Source: Hyphococcus sp. (GTDB lineage Bacteria; Pseudomonadota; Alphaproteobacteria; Caulobacterales; Parvularculaceae). From it: a stretch of DNA of 64,000 nt. The stretch lies in assembly GCA_021776245.1 (NCBI GenBank), contig JAJFGF010000053.1, forward strand, positions 1 to 64,000, read 5' to 3'. A model generated the notes under the pieces. The model saw only the letters and a program-made list of their open reading frames with translations, was not told where the DNA came from and did not search any database. Position 1 is the first letter of the stretch, and each line of letters begins with the position of its first letter. The translations under genes and the position numbers were made by a program. This document shows positions 29,720-38,545 of the stretch, one piece after another.

Positions 29720-30352
29720 ATGTCCGATATGCTCACCATCGTTGATCACCCGCTGATCCAGCATAAGCTCACCATTTTGCGCAACAAAGAGACGTCGATT
29801 ATGCAATTTCGCCAGGTTCTGCGCGAAATTTCCTTTGTCCTTGGCTGTGAAGTGACAAAGGATTTGGCGCTTGGGGAAATTGAAATAGAAACGCCGCTGG
29901 AACACACGACCGCGCCCTATCTTGAAGGCAAGAAACTGTGCTTCGTGTCGATTCTGCGCGCCGGCAACGGGCTCCTCGAAGGCGTGCTGGATCTTGTTCC
30001 ATCCGCGCGCGTCGGCCATATCGGACTTTATCGCGACCCCGAAATGCTGGAGGCGGTCCAGTATTATTTCAAGACGCCGGATGCGCTGGGCGAACGACAG
30101 GTGATTATGGTCGATCCCATGCTGGCAACAGCCAATACGGCAATCACAGCGGCGAATTTGTTAAAAGAAAAAGGCGCGCGCCGGATCAAATTCATGTCCC
30201 TTGTCGCGGCGCCCGAAGGCGTTAGGGCCTTTAGCGACACCCATCCTGATATTCCGATTGTGACAGCGGCGCTTGATCGAGAGCTCAACGAGTATGGTTA
30301 TATAATGCCGGGCCTCGGTGATGCGGGCGACCGCATGTATGGAACAAAATAA
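29720..30352 (+). CDS. upp: Uracil phosphoribosyltransferase
   Basis: The 210-residue enzyme makes UMP from uracil and PRPP. The PRPP-binding loop is [11 protein letters not shown] and the uracil-site loop [18 protein letters not shown] is at the C terminus. The length is usual. It is divergent from the cytosine deaminase with 124 bases between, so both may share a control region. AAGG precedes the ATG. Confidence 0.95.
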   Translation: MSDMLTIVDHPLIQHKLTILRNKETSIMQFRQVLREISFVLGCEVTKDLALGEIEIETPLEHTTAPYLEGKKLCFVSILRAGNGLLEGVLDLVPSARVGHIGLYRDPEMLEAVQYYFKTPDALGERQVIMVDPMLATANTAITAANLLKEKGARRIKFMSLVAAPEGVRAFSDTHPDIPIVTAALDRELNEYGYIMPGLGDAGDRMYGTK

Positions 30353-30390
30353 AATCTTCGGCGGTTTGTTCCGAAGCGGTGTGCGTCAAT

Positions 30391-30825
30391 TTATGAACCG
30401 GCTTCAGCCTTTTCTACAATATCTTCAAGTTCCCTCGGAACGTAATTTTCGTCATGTTTGGCGAGAATCGTATCGGCAATGAAAATACCGTTGTCGTTTA
30501 AACGTCCTTGCGCAATAACGCCTTGTTCCTCACGAAACAAATCGGGCTTTATGCCGGTGTAGGAGATCACGATACTGGCGGCGCCGTCCGTAACAGAAAA
30601 CGTCATTTCTGCGCCGCCGTCATTTTTAACGCTGCCCAGTTCCACAAGTCCGCCGAGGCGAATGCGCTTATCCGGTCCAATATTGGCGGCAAGGGCTTTG
30701 GAGGGGGTATAAAAATACGAGATATTCTGCTCCAGCGCGGAAAAAACCAAAAATGCAGCCCCGGCGAGTAGAACGGCGCCTGCAGCAACAAAGCCTATCC
30801 GACGGTTACGGTATAAAGGTTTCAT
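30391..30825 (-). CDS. ccmE: Cytochrome c maturation heme chaperone CcmE
   Basis: The 144-residue protein has one N-terminal membrane anchor (RIGFVAAGAVLLAGAAFLVFSAL region) and a periplasmic OB-fold. The heme-binding histidine lies in LAKHDENYVP, the exact CcmE context. It receives heme from CcmC/CcmAB and passes it to the ligation complex. The start follows a good position before the anchor; an in-frame ATG 12 codons upstream adds nothing recognisable. It is transcribed away from ccmA, not after ccmC/D as in many operons. Confidence 0.9.
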   Translation of the reverse strand: MKPLYRNRRIGFVAAGAVLLAGAAFLVFSALEQNISYFYTPSKALAANIGPDKRIRLGGLVELGSVKNDGGAEMTFSVTDGAASIVISYTGIKPDLFREEQGVIAQGRLNDNGIFIADTILAKHDENYVPRELEDIVEKAEAGS

Positions 30826-30959
30826 ATCTGACCATTTAGCGGTTTGGAGGCCCGGCTTCAAATCGTCGATTTGCGCCTTTTGTCGCGGCGCAGTTGCGCC
30901 GAACCGGGAACCTGTAGAATAGCTTTGTTGCGGGCGGTACAGGATCGCCGGGAGATCGG

Positions 30960-31598
30960 ATGCTGCGCTATAAGCGGGAAATTACCTTGCTGGCGGAGGA
31001 CGCTGGCTGCGACCGGGCGGGCGCCCCGATTGTGCGCGGCGTTTCTTTTGCGCTGAAACCCGGCGGCGCGCTTCAGCTTTTCGGCGCCAATGGATCGGGA
31101 AAGACGAGCCTGTTGGCGCTATTTGCCGGGCATATTCGCACAGCAACGGGCAGGTTGAGTTGGTCCGTTGCAGGCGGCCAGGAACAGGAAAAACCGTTTG
31201 CCGACAGCGTCTTTTTTCTCGGCCATGAAGTGAGCGTCAAGCCAGCGCTTACAGCGCAAGAAAACCTTTCGTTCTGGGCGACGCTTTATGGCGCCGATGG
31301 GCGCGCCGGTGGAGAGCAAATTGACGCGGCGCTGGATCGGGTCGGCATGAGCGAATGTCGACACATGCGAGCAGGGCGATTGTCAGCGGGACAGCGCCGG
31401 CGGATTGATCTTGCGCGTGCGCTGCTGGCGCGGCGTGAGGTTTGGCTCATGGATGAGCCTGCCGCGGCAATTGACGCCGATGGCGTTGCCATGGTGCGCG
31501 GCATGATTTCAGATCATCTTGACAGCGGCGGGATTGCGCTGATTGCAACTCATGATGAACTGGGCGTGGCGTCGCGCAAATTGGAGATCGGCGGATGA
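30960..31598 (+). CDS. ccmA: Heme exporter ATP-binding protein CcmA
   Basis: The 212-residue ABC ATPase powers release of heme-loaded CcmE from CcmC. Walker A is GANGSGKTS, the signature LSAGQRRRI, Walker B VWLMDEPAA, and the switch His is in ATHDE. Its four-base overlap with ccmB shows operon structure. Length matches the family. Confidence 0.93.
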   Translation: MLRYKREITLLAEDAGCDRAGAPIVRGVSFALKPGGALQLFGANGSGKTSLLALFAGHIRTATGRLSWSVAGGQEQEKPFADSVFFLGHEVSVKPALTAQENLSFWATLYGADGRAGGEQIDAALDRVGMSECRHMRAGRLSAGQRRRIDLARALLARREVWLMDEPAAAIDADGVAMVRGMISDHLDSGGIALIATHDELGVASRKLEIGG

Positions 31599-32275
31599 GC
31601 GCTGCTAAACCATTTACGCAAGCCGTTCTTGCGCGGGACATCAAAATCGCTTTTCGATCCGGCGGCGGATGGTTTTACGCGTTGTTCTTTTTTGCCGTAT
31701 TTGCGGCGCTTGCTGCAATCGCCATAGGGCCGGAATTATCGGCGCTTGCCGCCGCAGCGCCAGCGGTCCTGTGGCTGGCGGCGGCGTTTGCCATACAGTT
31801 TTCAGCAGCGGATATTTTTGAAGGTGATTTGCGCGACGGAACGCTGCGGGCGCTCTCGGCCGAGCAGGCGAGCCTGTTTCCCTATTGGCTGGCGAAAGTC
31901 ATATTGCTGGCTGCTGTTTCGGCCGCGCCAATTGCGCTGGCGGCGCCGTTTGTCCTTTCCATGCTGGGCGTTGGGGTTGATGTTTCATTAAATGCGATCA
32001 TCTTGTTGGCGATCGGGTTGCCGGCCTTGATCCTGGTGGCAGTCCTGACTGCGGCGCTGGCCTCCGGTTTGCGGGCAGGCGGCCTGTTGGCGACCATTAT
32101 TGCTGCGCCGTTTGCCGCGCCTGTTCTGGTGTTCGGGGTCAGCGCAACGAATATACTTTTTGCAAATGGCGTTCTCTGGAGCCCTGAAACCTTGATTTTG
32201 ATGGCGCTTAGCCTGTTTATGGCGGCGCTGACGCCCGGTTTTGCAATCGCTGCGTTGCAACTCAGTCTTGAATAG
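31595..32275 (+). CDS. ccmB: Heme exporter membrane protein CcmB
   Basis: The 226-residue protein has six predicted membrane helices and begins with the family pattern FTQAVLARDIKIAFRSGGGW. The cytoplasmic segment FEGDLRDGTLRAL after the second helix is diagnostic. It pairs with CcmA. It overlaps ccmA and is followed by ccmC after 19 bases. Confidence 0.92.
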   Translation: MSAAKPFTQAVLARDIKIAFRSGGGWFYALFFFAVFAALAAIAIGPELSALAAAAPAVLWLAAAFAIQFSAADIFEGDLRDGTLRALSAEQASLFPYWLAKVILLAAVSAAPIALAAPFVLSMLGVGVDVSLNAIILLAIGLPALILVAVLTAALASGLRAGGLLATIIAAPFAAPVLVFGVSATNILFANGVLWSPETLILMALSLFMAALTPGFAIAALQLSLE

Positions 32276-32294
32276 GAAACGGTCGATCCATCAA

Positions 32295-33053
32295 ATGTTC
32301 AGCCAATTTTCCAATCCGGCCAAATTTGATGCGCTTGCACAGCGTCTGAGCCCAATCATGTTTGGCGTTTTTGCGCTGACAGCCTTTATCGGCCTGGTCA
32401 TGGGCCTCTTTTTTTCGCCAGCAGAGAAATACCAGCTCGACAGCGTCCGCATCATGTATGTCCATGTGCCTGCGGCATGGATGGCGCTCGGCGCATATAC
32501 TTTTATTGCCGCAATGAGTTTGGTTGCCTTTGTCTGGCGCCACAGTCTCGCAGATCTTGCAGCGCGATCGGCGGCGGTTCCCGGCGCCGCTTTCACAGCG
32601 CTTGCGCTATTTACCGGGGCAGTGTGGGGCAAACCTACCTGGGGCGCCTGGTGGGTGTGGGATGCGCGCCTGACGTCAATGTTGATTTTGCTGTTTATTT
32701 ATTTCGGTTACATGGCTGTATGGCAATCGGTACAGGAACCCGCGCGTGCGGCGCGATTTGCACGCCTCCTGGCGCTTGTAGGATTCATCAATATTCCGAT
32801 TATTAAATTCTCCGTCGATTGGTGGAACAGCCTGCACCAGCCCGCAAGTATCTTGCGCCCGGACGGTCCGAGCATCCATGTCAGCATGCTCATTCCGCTC
32901 TTTTCTATGCTGATCGCCTATACGGCGCTTTTTGGTTGGCTCGTATTAACTGGCGTTCGCGCTGACATCGCAGAACAAAAACGCATCGTCGGGCAACGGC
33001 GTGCGCCAAGCCGGCCCATCGCCTCGCCAGATGTTGGGGAGGGCGCTGCGTGA
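32295..33053 (+). CDS. ccmC: Heme transporter CcmC
   Basis: The 252-residue heme-handling protein has six membrane helices. The tryptophan-rich loop WGAWWVWDARLTS and two periplasmic histidines (YVHVPAAWM and PSIHVSML) that bind heme are intact. It loads heme on CcmE. The start is the ATG before FSQFSNP; an upstream in-frame frame overlaps ccmB. Its TGA overlaps the GTG of ccmD. Confidence 0.93.
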   Translation: MFSQFSNPAKFDALAQRLSPIMFGVFALTAFIGLVMGLFFSPAEKYQLDSVRIMYVHVPAAWMALGAYTFIAAMSLVAFVWRHSLADLAARSAAVPGAAFTALALFTGAVWGKPTWGAWWVWDARLTSMLILLFIYFGYMAVWQSVQEPARAARFARLLALVGFINIPIIKFSVDWWNSLHQPASILRPDGPSIHVSMLIPLFSMLIAYTALFGWLVLTGVRADIAEQKRIVGQRRAPSRPIASPDVGEGAA

Positions 33054-33202
33054 CTGAAATTTTCGATTTTGGGCGTCACACGCCATATATTTTTGCGGCT
33101 TACGGTGTTTCTGCGGCCGCTATTATCGCTTTGATTATCTGGCGCCGCGAGCAGCTAAAAAAATCGCTTGCGCAGGAGAAATCAGATCGCGACAAAACTT
33201 AA
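33050..33202 (+). CDS. ccmD: Heme exporter small subunit CcmD
   Basis: A 50-codon ORF starts with GTG, overlapping the ccmC stop (GTGA), with GGGGAGGG upstream. It has one membrane helix (YIFAAYGVSAAAIIALIIW) followed by a basic, charged tail (RREQLKKSL), the complete profile of CcmD. CcmD anchors CcmA-B-C and helps release holo-CcmE. Position directly after ccmC confirms it. ccmF, ccmG and ccmH are not in this window. Confidence 0.88.
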   Translation: MTEIFDFGRHTPYIFAAYGVSAAAIIALIIWRREQLKKSLAQEKSDRDKT

Positions 33203-33240
33203 CAGCGAAAAGCGGACGTTTCTTGGTCGCGATCTATTTT
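33184..33240. terminator. Bidirectional terminator between ccmD and the dsbA-like gene
   Basis: Perfect ten-base arms AGATCGCGAC (33184-33193) and GTCGCGATCT (33226-33235) lie across the convergent gene ends. The right arm is followed by ATTTTGTT on the plus strand. On the minus strand the inner GTTTTG and the TGATTT after the stem give a weaker T-rich context. The arms overlap the last codons of both genes. Confidence 0.6.
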
Positions 33241-34079
33241 GTTCTCGGTGAGGCCTGATCAGCAGCCTTTTTCGCGGCGGCGATTTTTTCCTGTAACTCT
33301 TCCGGCCTAAAGCCTGTAACGACATCGACATATGCTCCGTTGAGCGAGGCCACAATAAATGTCGGCGTGCCGTCGGTCGCCATTTGTCTCGCGATGTCAT
33401 GATTTTCGGAAATCGCACGTCCGATTTCGCCGGCGCTGATGGCCTGTTCCATTTGTTCGACGTTAAGACCTTGCTTGCGTGCTAAATCCTGAACGCGATC
33501 CTTTGTCAGGACGCCGGAGGATTGCATCATCGCCATATGAAACTTCTGGAATTTTCCTTGCTCGCGAGCCGCAAGCGACATCTCGGCTGCGTAATCAGAT
33601 TCTTCACGCAAAATTGGCAGCTCGCGAAAAATTATCTGCAGGGAGGCGTCCGATTTTGACATGTCATTGAGCATGCCGGTGGCGCGTTTGCAAAAACCGC
33701 AATGATAATCATAGAGCTCAATCACGGCGACTTTCGATTTGGAAATGTTCTTGGCGGCGACAAAACTGGTTTTGGGATCGAGCAAGCGATCAAGATTTTT
33801 AGCAGCCAGCTGCTTTGCCTGTTCTGCTTCGGCAATCTGCAGGCGCGCTTGGTATTCATTGACGGCTTCGATGATGACTTCAGGGTTCTCCATCAGATAG
33901 GCGCGGACAATTTTGCCTATCTCGTCCTCTTCCAATTCAGAAAAAGCAGTGCTGACGCGTTCCTTCGGCGCCTTTGATTGAGTTTCTTCCTGCTGAGCAG
34001 ACGAAAAACCGACAACGGTGGCGCCCAAAATAAATGCGCCGGCGAGAGCCGCGCCGATGGCGATTTTGGTCTTGTTCAT
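33234..34079 (-). CDS. DsbA-family thiol:disulfide oxidoreductase
   Basis: The 281-residue protein has an N-terminal signal or anchor segment, a helical region with coiled-coil potential (about residues 50-105), and a DsbA-like thioredoxin fold with the active site YDYHCGFCKRA and cis-Pro in TDGTPTFIV. The CGFC dipeptide and the N-terminal extension resemble the Com1/BdbD-like disulfide oxidoreductases found widely in alphaproteobacteria. It probably forms or shuffles periplasmic disulfides, relevant to the adjacent cytochrome c maturation genes. AGGAG lies upstream of the chosen ATG; the frame continues upstream without a signal peptide. Confidence 0.85.
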   Translation of the reverse strand: MNKTKIAIGAALAGAFILGATVVGFSSAQQEETQSKAPKERVSTAFSELEEDEIGKIVRAYLMENPEVIIEAVNEYQARLQIAEAEQAKQLAAKNLDRLLDPKTSFVAAKNISKSKVAVIELYDYHCGFCKRATGMLNDMSKSDASLQIIFRELPILREESDYAAEMSLAAREQGKFQKFHMAMMQSSGVLTKDRVQDLARKQGLNVEQMEQAISAGEIGRAISENHDIARQMATDGTPTFIVASLNGAYVDVVTGFRPEELQEKIAAAKKAADQASPRTK

Positions 34080-34142
34080 TTCAAACTCCTGAAACACAGG
34101 CAGCGCATACGAATTCCGCGCCGACCTGATCATTGACTGCGA

Positions 34143-35606
34143 TTACGTGTTATCGTCCGAAGAATTGTTTCCCGGAACAATCGGATCCGGCACATCCGGG
34201 CGTTTCGGCTTGATGTCGGGTGTTTGCCTGGGCGCCGGTTCATCATCGACAACGCCGGCGGGCATCGGTGCGCCGCCGGTTGCGGGTTGCGTCGCCAGCA
34301 CAATATCAGCCGCCTGGCGCCATTCCGACGTACCTCTTCGCAATCCGGTCATTGCGCGCCGGGCGAAGACATTGGCGTCAGGTTTGGCGCCTGCATGATA
34401 GCGCGATTCAGCGGTCGCCAGGTTTGCCATGACATCGTCGCCAAGACCGCTGTAAGCGCGCGCCAGTTCGAACCACCCGAAACTATTGTCGGGTTCGAGC
34501 AATAAAGCGCGCTTGAATTGCGTTACCGCCTCTTCAAATGCCGCGGGATCTTCCATGGCATTTAAAGCGCGCCCCAAACCAATGCGAATGAGTGCGTTAT
34601 CGGATTTTAGTGCGATGGCTTTTTTGTGAGGTTCAATCGCTTCTTCTACTTTGCCGAATTCGAACAGCATCTGCCCTTCGAGTTCATGAAAATAGGGATT
34701 TTCCGGTCTGGCTTCGGTCAGGATCCTGATCTCAACCAGCGCCTTATCGACCTGAGACGTCCGATAATAGGCGACCGCGCGCGCATAGTGCGCGGGTTGC
34801 GATTGATCAGACAACGGGTAACGCCGCAATGTCGAATTCGGCTCGTTGAGAAAGCCGCGGATCTTCGCCTGGATAAAACGCAGGCGCTCAATTTCTTCAG
34901 GGCTGTCCTCAACATCGTAATAGGGTGATGCTTGTGCGCGCTGTTGCAGGGCAGCGAGGCGATCATTCGCAAGCGGGTGGGTCTGCATATAGGGATTGAT
35001 GCGGCTGCCGCGAATGATTTGCGAATTTCGGACATTGCGCCAAAGCTCTGTTGCGCCTTTGCTCGAGTGACCGATGCGGTCGAGATAAGTGATCGATGAT
35101 TGGTCTGCGGTCGATTCCTGACCGCGGCTGTATTTCAGGAAATTCGCCATGCCAATATTCTGGCCGAGGCCCAATATGCCGATGCCAGCTTCCGGCGCTC
35201 CGGCGGCGACGGCGCCGGCTGCGAGCACCAGGCTCAACAACATTGGGCGCGTCGCAGCAGCAATGGCGGCATCCGTGCGTACTGAATGACCGCCGGCGAG
35301 ATGGCCGGCTTCATGGGCGATAACGCCTTCGATCTGGTTGGGCGTTTCGGCAATCGTCAGGAGGCCGGAATTGACGCCCATATATCTGCCGCCTGCAAAG
35401 GCGTTGAGTGTTTGATCGCCGACAAGCAGGATCTGGATCGAGTCTTCATTGAGCCCCGCCGCGCGAAAAATCGGTCTTGAATAGTCGTCAAGAAATTCCT
35501 CGATTTCTGCGTCGCGCAGCAAAGATATGCCTTGCGCCTGGGCAAGCGGCGCGCCAAAGGCGACCGTCAGTGCTGCAATCGCAACGCCAATTTTTCGCAG
35601 ATTCAC
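34143..35606 (-). CDS. Periplasmic M48 metallopeptidase with TPR repeats, BepA-like
   Basis: The 487-residue protein has a signal peptide (ending AQAQ), an M48 peptidase domain with HEAGH zinc motif, and a downstream Glu ligand region SRGQESTADQ. The C-terminal half carries several TPR units, as in BepA/YfgC, which degrades misassembled LptD and BamA at the outer membrane. A proline- and aspartate-rich tail ends the protein. The GTG chosen has AGGA eight bases before it; a GTG five codons upstream lacks a ribosome-binding site. It lies downstream of rne on the same strand. Confidence 0.87.
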   Translation of the reverse strand: MNLRKIGVAIAALTVAFGAPLAQAQGISLLRDAEIEEFLDDYSRPIFRAAGLNEDSIQILLVGDQTLNAFAGGRYMGVNSGLLTIAETPNQIEGVIAHEAGHLAGGHSVRTDAAIAAATRPMLLSLVLAAGAVAAGAPEAGIGILGLGQNIGMANFLKYSRGQESTADQSSITYLDRIGHSSKGATELWRNVRNSQIIRGSRINPYMQTHPLANDRLAALQQRAQASPYYDVEDSPEEIERLRFIQAKIRGFLNEPNSTLRRYPLSDQSQPAHYARAVAYYRTSQVDKALVEIRILTEARPENPYFHELEGQMLFEFGKVEEAIEPHKKAIALKSDNALIRIGLGRALNAMEDPAAFEEAVTQFKRALLLEPDNSFGWFELARAYSGLGDDVMANLATAESRYHAGAKPDANVFARRAMTGLRRGTSEWRQAADIVLATQPATGGAPMPAGVVDDEPAPRQTPDIKPKRPDVPDPIVPGNNSSDDNT

Positions 35607-35702
35607 GCGCCCATTCCTCACTCAATTGCTGCGCACCTTAGCCGCTATTTAAGGCAATTTCGAGATCGCCCGGGCGTGGCGCCGTGTTTGTGACCCCCGC
35701 CC

Positions 35703-35743
35703 GAAAAATCGAGGCCAGCACGCAAATTATACGCGCCCTGGCC
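35703..35743 (-). terminator. Intrinsic terminator after rne
   Basis: On the minus strand GGCCAG and CTGGCC, with an inner CGC/GCG pairing, form a stem followed by TCGATTTTTCGG. It lies 13 bases beyond the rne stop codon, in the right place to end rne transcription before the M48 peptidase gene. Confidence 0.6.
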
Positions 35744-35755
35744 GGATTTCCGTCG

Positions 35756-38545
35756 TTAAAGCCCCGTAGCGCGCTGCCACCAGCCCTTGCGGCTCGGCTT
35801 TTCTGGCTCTGCCGCCGGGGCAGGGTCATCAGGCTGCGGCGCGGGCTGACTTTCCGAAACCACCGGGGGAGGGGCCGCTTCCGGGACGGCGCGTTCGGCC
35901 GCCTCGACCTTGCCGGCGCCATTGCCATGAATATCGGCGCCTTCGTTCGATTTTTCAATCTCTGCTGGCGCTGCATCGGCCCTCGACTGATCGGTCGAAG
36001 ACGCTTCCGCGCTGTCGCCATCGTTACCCGTTTGCCTGTCGGCTTGCACGTCGGCTTGTTCGGACTCGCCTTCAGTCTTGCGATTGCGGCGGCCACCGCG
36101 GCGTCCGCGCCGGCGGCGGCGTTTTGGCTTATCGCTGTCGTCTTCCTTGCTGGCGGCAGCCTCTGTGGGTTCTGCCGATGGCTGGTCGCTGGCGTTTTCT
36201 TCTTCGGAAGAGGGTTGACCGGCTTCATCTTGCTCGCGTGGCGCCGCGTCCTTGCGCTTGCGCCGGCGGCGGCGGCGTTTGCGCCCGCCATCTTCGCGGT
36301 CTTCGGGTTTTTCTTCCGCTTCGGGGCTCGCCGCTATTTCAGCTTCATCGACGTCGTCGAGATCAATCGCGTCCGATTGATCGGCCTGAATAACCGTTGT
36401 TTCCGGCCTGCGCTCTCGCGGCATGCCGCTCTTTTCAAGATCATAAGCATCGCCCGCTTTGTCGGGGTCGGCGAGAATTTCAACAGTTACGCCGTTGTCG
36501 TTTTCGATGCGTTTCAACCAGTCGCGATTGTGATTAAGCACATATTGGCTGACATCGAGCGAGGTATGCGCAACAATGAGACCAACCTTGCCGGAGATAG
36601 CTTCGCCTTCGATCGCGCGCAAAATGCGCAGGGCGGCCATTTCATGAGACCGGACAGCGCCGGCGCCGGAACAGGTGGGACAGGTATGGGTTGTACCGTC
36701 GACAATGCCGGAGCGCCGGCGTTGACGCGAAAGTTCCAACAAGCCAAAATTAGAAATGCGGCCAACCTGGATGCGTGCGCGATCGGTTTTTAGCCCGTCT
36801 TTAAGCGCTTTTTCCACCTTGCGATTATTGCGGGATTCTTCCATGTCAATAAAATCGATCACGATTAAGCCGGCGAGGTCGCGCAATCGGAATTGCCGGG
36901 CGGCTTCATGAGCGGCTTCGATATTGGTTTTCAGCGCCGTCAATTCGATGTTGCGCTCACGCGTCGAGCGGCCCGAGTTGACGTCGATGGCGATCAGCGC
37001 TTCGGTTTGATGGATGACGATATAACCGCCAGATTTCAGCCGAACGGTCGGCTGATACATGCCGTCCAGTTGTTCCTCGACGCCGTATTTTAAAAAGATA
37101 GGCGCGCGTTCCTTATAGGGCTGCACATTTTTTGCGTGCGACGGCATCAGCATTTTCATGAAGTCTTTGGCTTCACGGTAACCGATTTCGCCCTCTACCA
37201 GAACGTTGGAAATGTCTTTGTCGTACAAATCGCGGATTGCCCGTTTGATGAGATTGGCTTCTTCATAAATCAAGCAAGGCGCGATCGACTTTAAGGTCAG
37301 CGTTCGGATATTTTCCCAAAGCCGCAACAGATAATCATAGTCACGCTTGATCTCTGTCTTGGTGCGTTTGGCGCCGGCTGTGCGGATGATCAACCCCATG
37401 CCTTGCGGCACTTCAAGGCTGTCGACGACGCGGCGCAAACGCCGCCGGTCAGCTGCACTCGGTATTTTTCGAGAAATGCCGCCGCCGCGCGCGGTATTGG
37501 GCATGAGAACGCAGTACCGCCCAGCGAGGGACATATAAGTCGTCAGAGCGGCGCCCTTATTGCCGCGTTCTTCCTTGACCGCTTGCACCAGCAATATTTG
37601 GCGCCGCTTGATGACTTCTTGAATTTTGTAATTGCGCAACAGGTTTGAACGCTTGCGCTTTGCGTCCTTATAGCGCTCAAAAAGCGCATCACGCGCGGAA
37701 CGTGCCTTCTTAGCTGTATCTGTTTTTTCAGCTTTGACATCATCACCGGACGTGTTGTCGGTTTCGCCGCCAGATTCCGGTTTTGGTTCCTTGGCGTTGT
37801 CGGCAGCTTCGACATTCGCCTCATTGTCATCTGCTTCATCGGCATCCTTGGTTTCCGGAGCAATCTCGATAACAGGTTGTTCTTCCTCCGCCGAAGCAGA
37901 GGCGTTAATGGGCGTCTTTTCTGGATGGTCGTCGCCATCATCATTGTTTTCGCTGCCGACAGATTGCGACTCGGATTTTTTGCCCTTACCGCCTGCCTCT
38001 TCTTCTTCATCCTCTTCGTCAATCTCATCTTCGCCGGCATCGATGACGGTTTCATCTGCGGCGTTTTGCGCGTCACTTTCGTGACCGCTGGCAGCCTCGA
38101 TTAATTCATCGCTCTGTTCGAACGCATCAATATCGCCCTCTTCGCCGTCAGCGGTTTCATATCCACTTCGATCATCGTCCGACGTTTCGTCGTCATCGTC
38201 ATATCCATCTTCATCGCCGCGTTGCGCCAGCTCCAGCTGCGCGGCGAGGTCAGCAACCTCCGCTTCAGCCTTTTGTAAGAGCTCACGATCGGAGACCGGA
38301 ATCTGATAATAATCGGGATGAATTTCGCTAAAGGCGAGAAAGCCGTGACGATTACCGCCATATTCAACAAATGCTGCCTGAAGGGAGGGTTCGACGCGTG
38401 TCACGCGCGCCAGATAAATATTACCCCTAAGCGGCTTTCGCGCTTCGGATTCGAAGTCGAAATCTTCGATTTTGCCATTGTCGAGCACAGCCACCCGCAC
38501 TTCTTCCGGGTGGGCCGCGTCGATCAACATATTTTTTTTCGTCAT
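35756..38545 (-). CDS. rne: Ribonuclease E
   Basis: The 929-residue endoribonuclease starts mRNA decay and scaffolds the degradosome. The S1 domain begins near residue 36 and is split by a highly acidic low-complexity insert of about 200 residues (about 88-290). DNase I-like catalytic Asp residues are in AIDVNSGR (near 521) and VIDFIDM (near 564), and the zinc-link cysteines in CPTCSG (622, 625). The C-terminal third is disordered with two arginine-rich RNA-binding tracts (RRRRRRKRK and RRRRRGRRGGRRNR). The very end, PSRKGWWQRATGL, matches the Gly-Trp-Trp motif through which Caulobacter RNase E binds PNPase. A terminator follows the gene. Confidence 0.93.
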   Translation of the reverse strand: MTKKNMLIDAAHPEEVRVAVLDNGKIEDFDFESEARKPLRGNIYLARVTRVEPSLQAAFVEYGGNRHGFLAFSEIHPDYYQIPVSDRELLQKAEAEVADLAAQLELAQRGDEDGYDDDDETSDDDRSGYETADGEEGDIDAFEQSDELIEAASGHESDAQNAADETVIDAGEDEIDEEDEEEEAGGKGKKSESQSVGSENNDDGDDHPEKTPINASASAEEEQPVIEIAPETKDADEADDNEANVEAADNAKEPKPESGGETDNTSGDDVKAEKTDTAKKARSARDALFERYKDAKRKRSNLLRNYKIQEVIKRRQILLVQAVKEERGNKGAALTTYMSLAGRYCVLMPNTARGGGISRKIPSAADRRRLRRVVDSLEVPQGMGLIIRTAGAKRTKTEIKRDYDYLLRLWENIRTLTLKSIAPCLIYEEANLIKRAIRDLYDKDISNVLVEGEIGYREAKDFMKMLMPSHAKNVQPYKERAPIFLKYGVEEQLDGMYQPTVRLKSGGYIVIHQTEALIAIDVNSGRSTRERNIELTALKTNIEAAHEAARQFRLRDLAGLIVIDFIDMEESRNNRKVEKALKDGLKTDRARIQVGRISNFGLLELSRQRRRSGIVDGTTHTCPTCSGAGAVRSHEMAALRILRAIEGEAISGKVGLIVAHTSLDVSQYVLNHNRDWLKRIENDNGVTVEILADPDKAGDAYDLEKSGMPRERRPETTVIQADQSDAIDLDDVDEAEIAASPEAEEKPEDREDGGRKRRRRRRKRKDAAPREQDEAGQPSSEEENASDQPSAEPTEAAASKEDDSDKPKRRRRRGRRGGRRNRKTEGESEQADVQADRQTGNDGDSAEASSTDQSRADAAPAEIEKSNEGADIHGNGAGKVEAAERAVPEAAPPPVVSESQPAPQPDDPAPAAEPEKPSRKGWWQRATGL

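Noticed and set aside
34100-34145. Longer N terminus for the DsbA-like protein from 34133
   Set aside because: The extra 18 residues have no signal-peptide features and the internal ATG has AGGAG at good distance.
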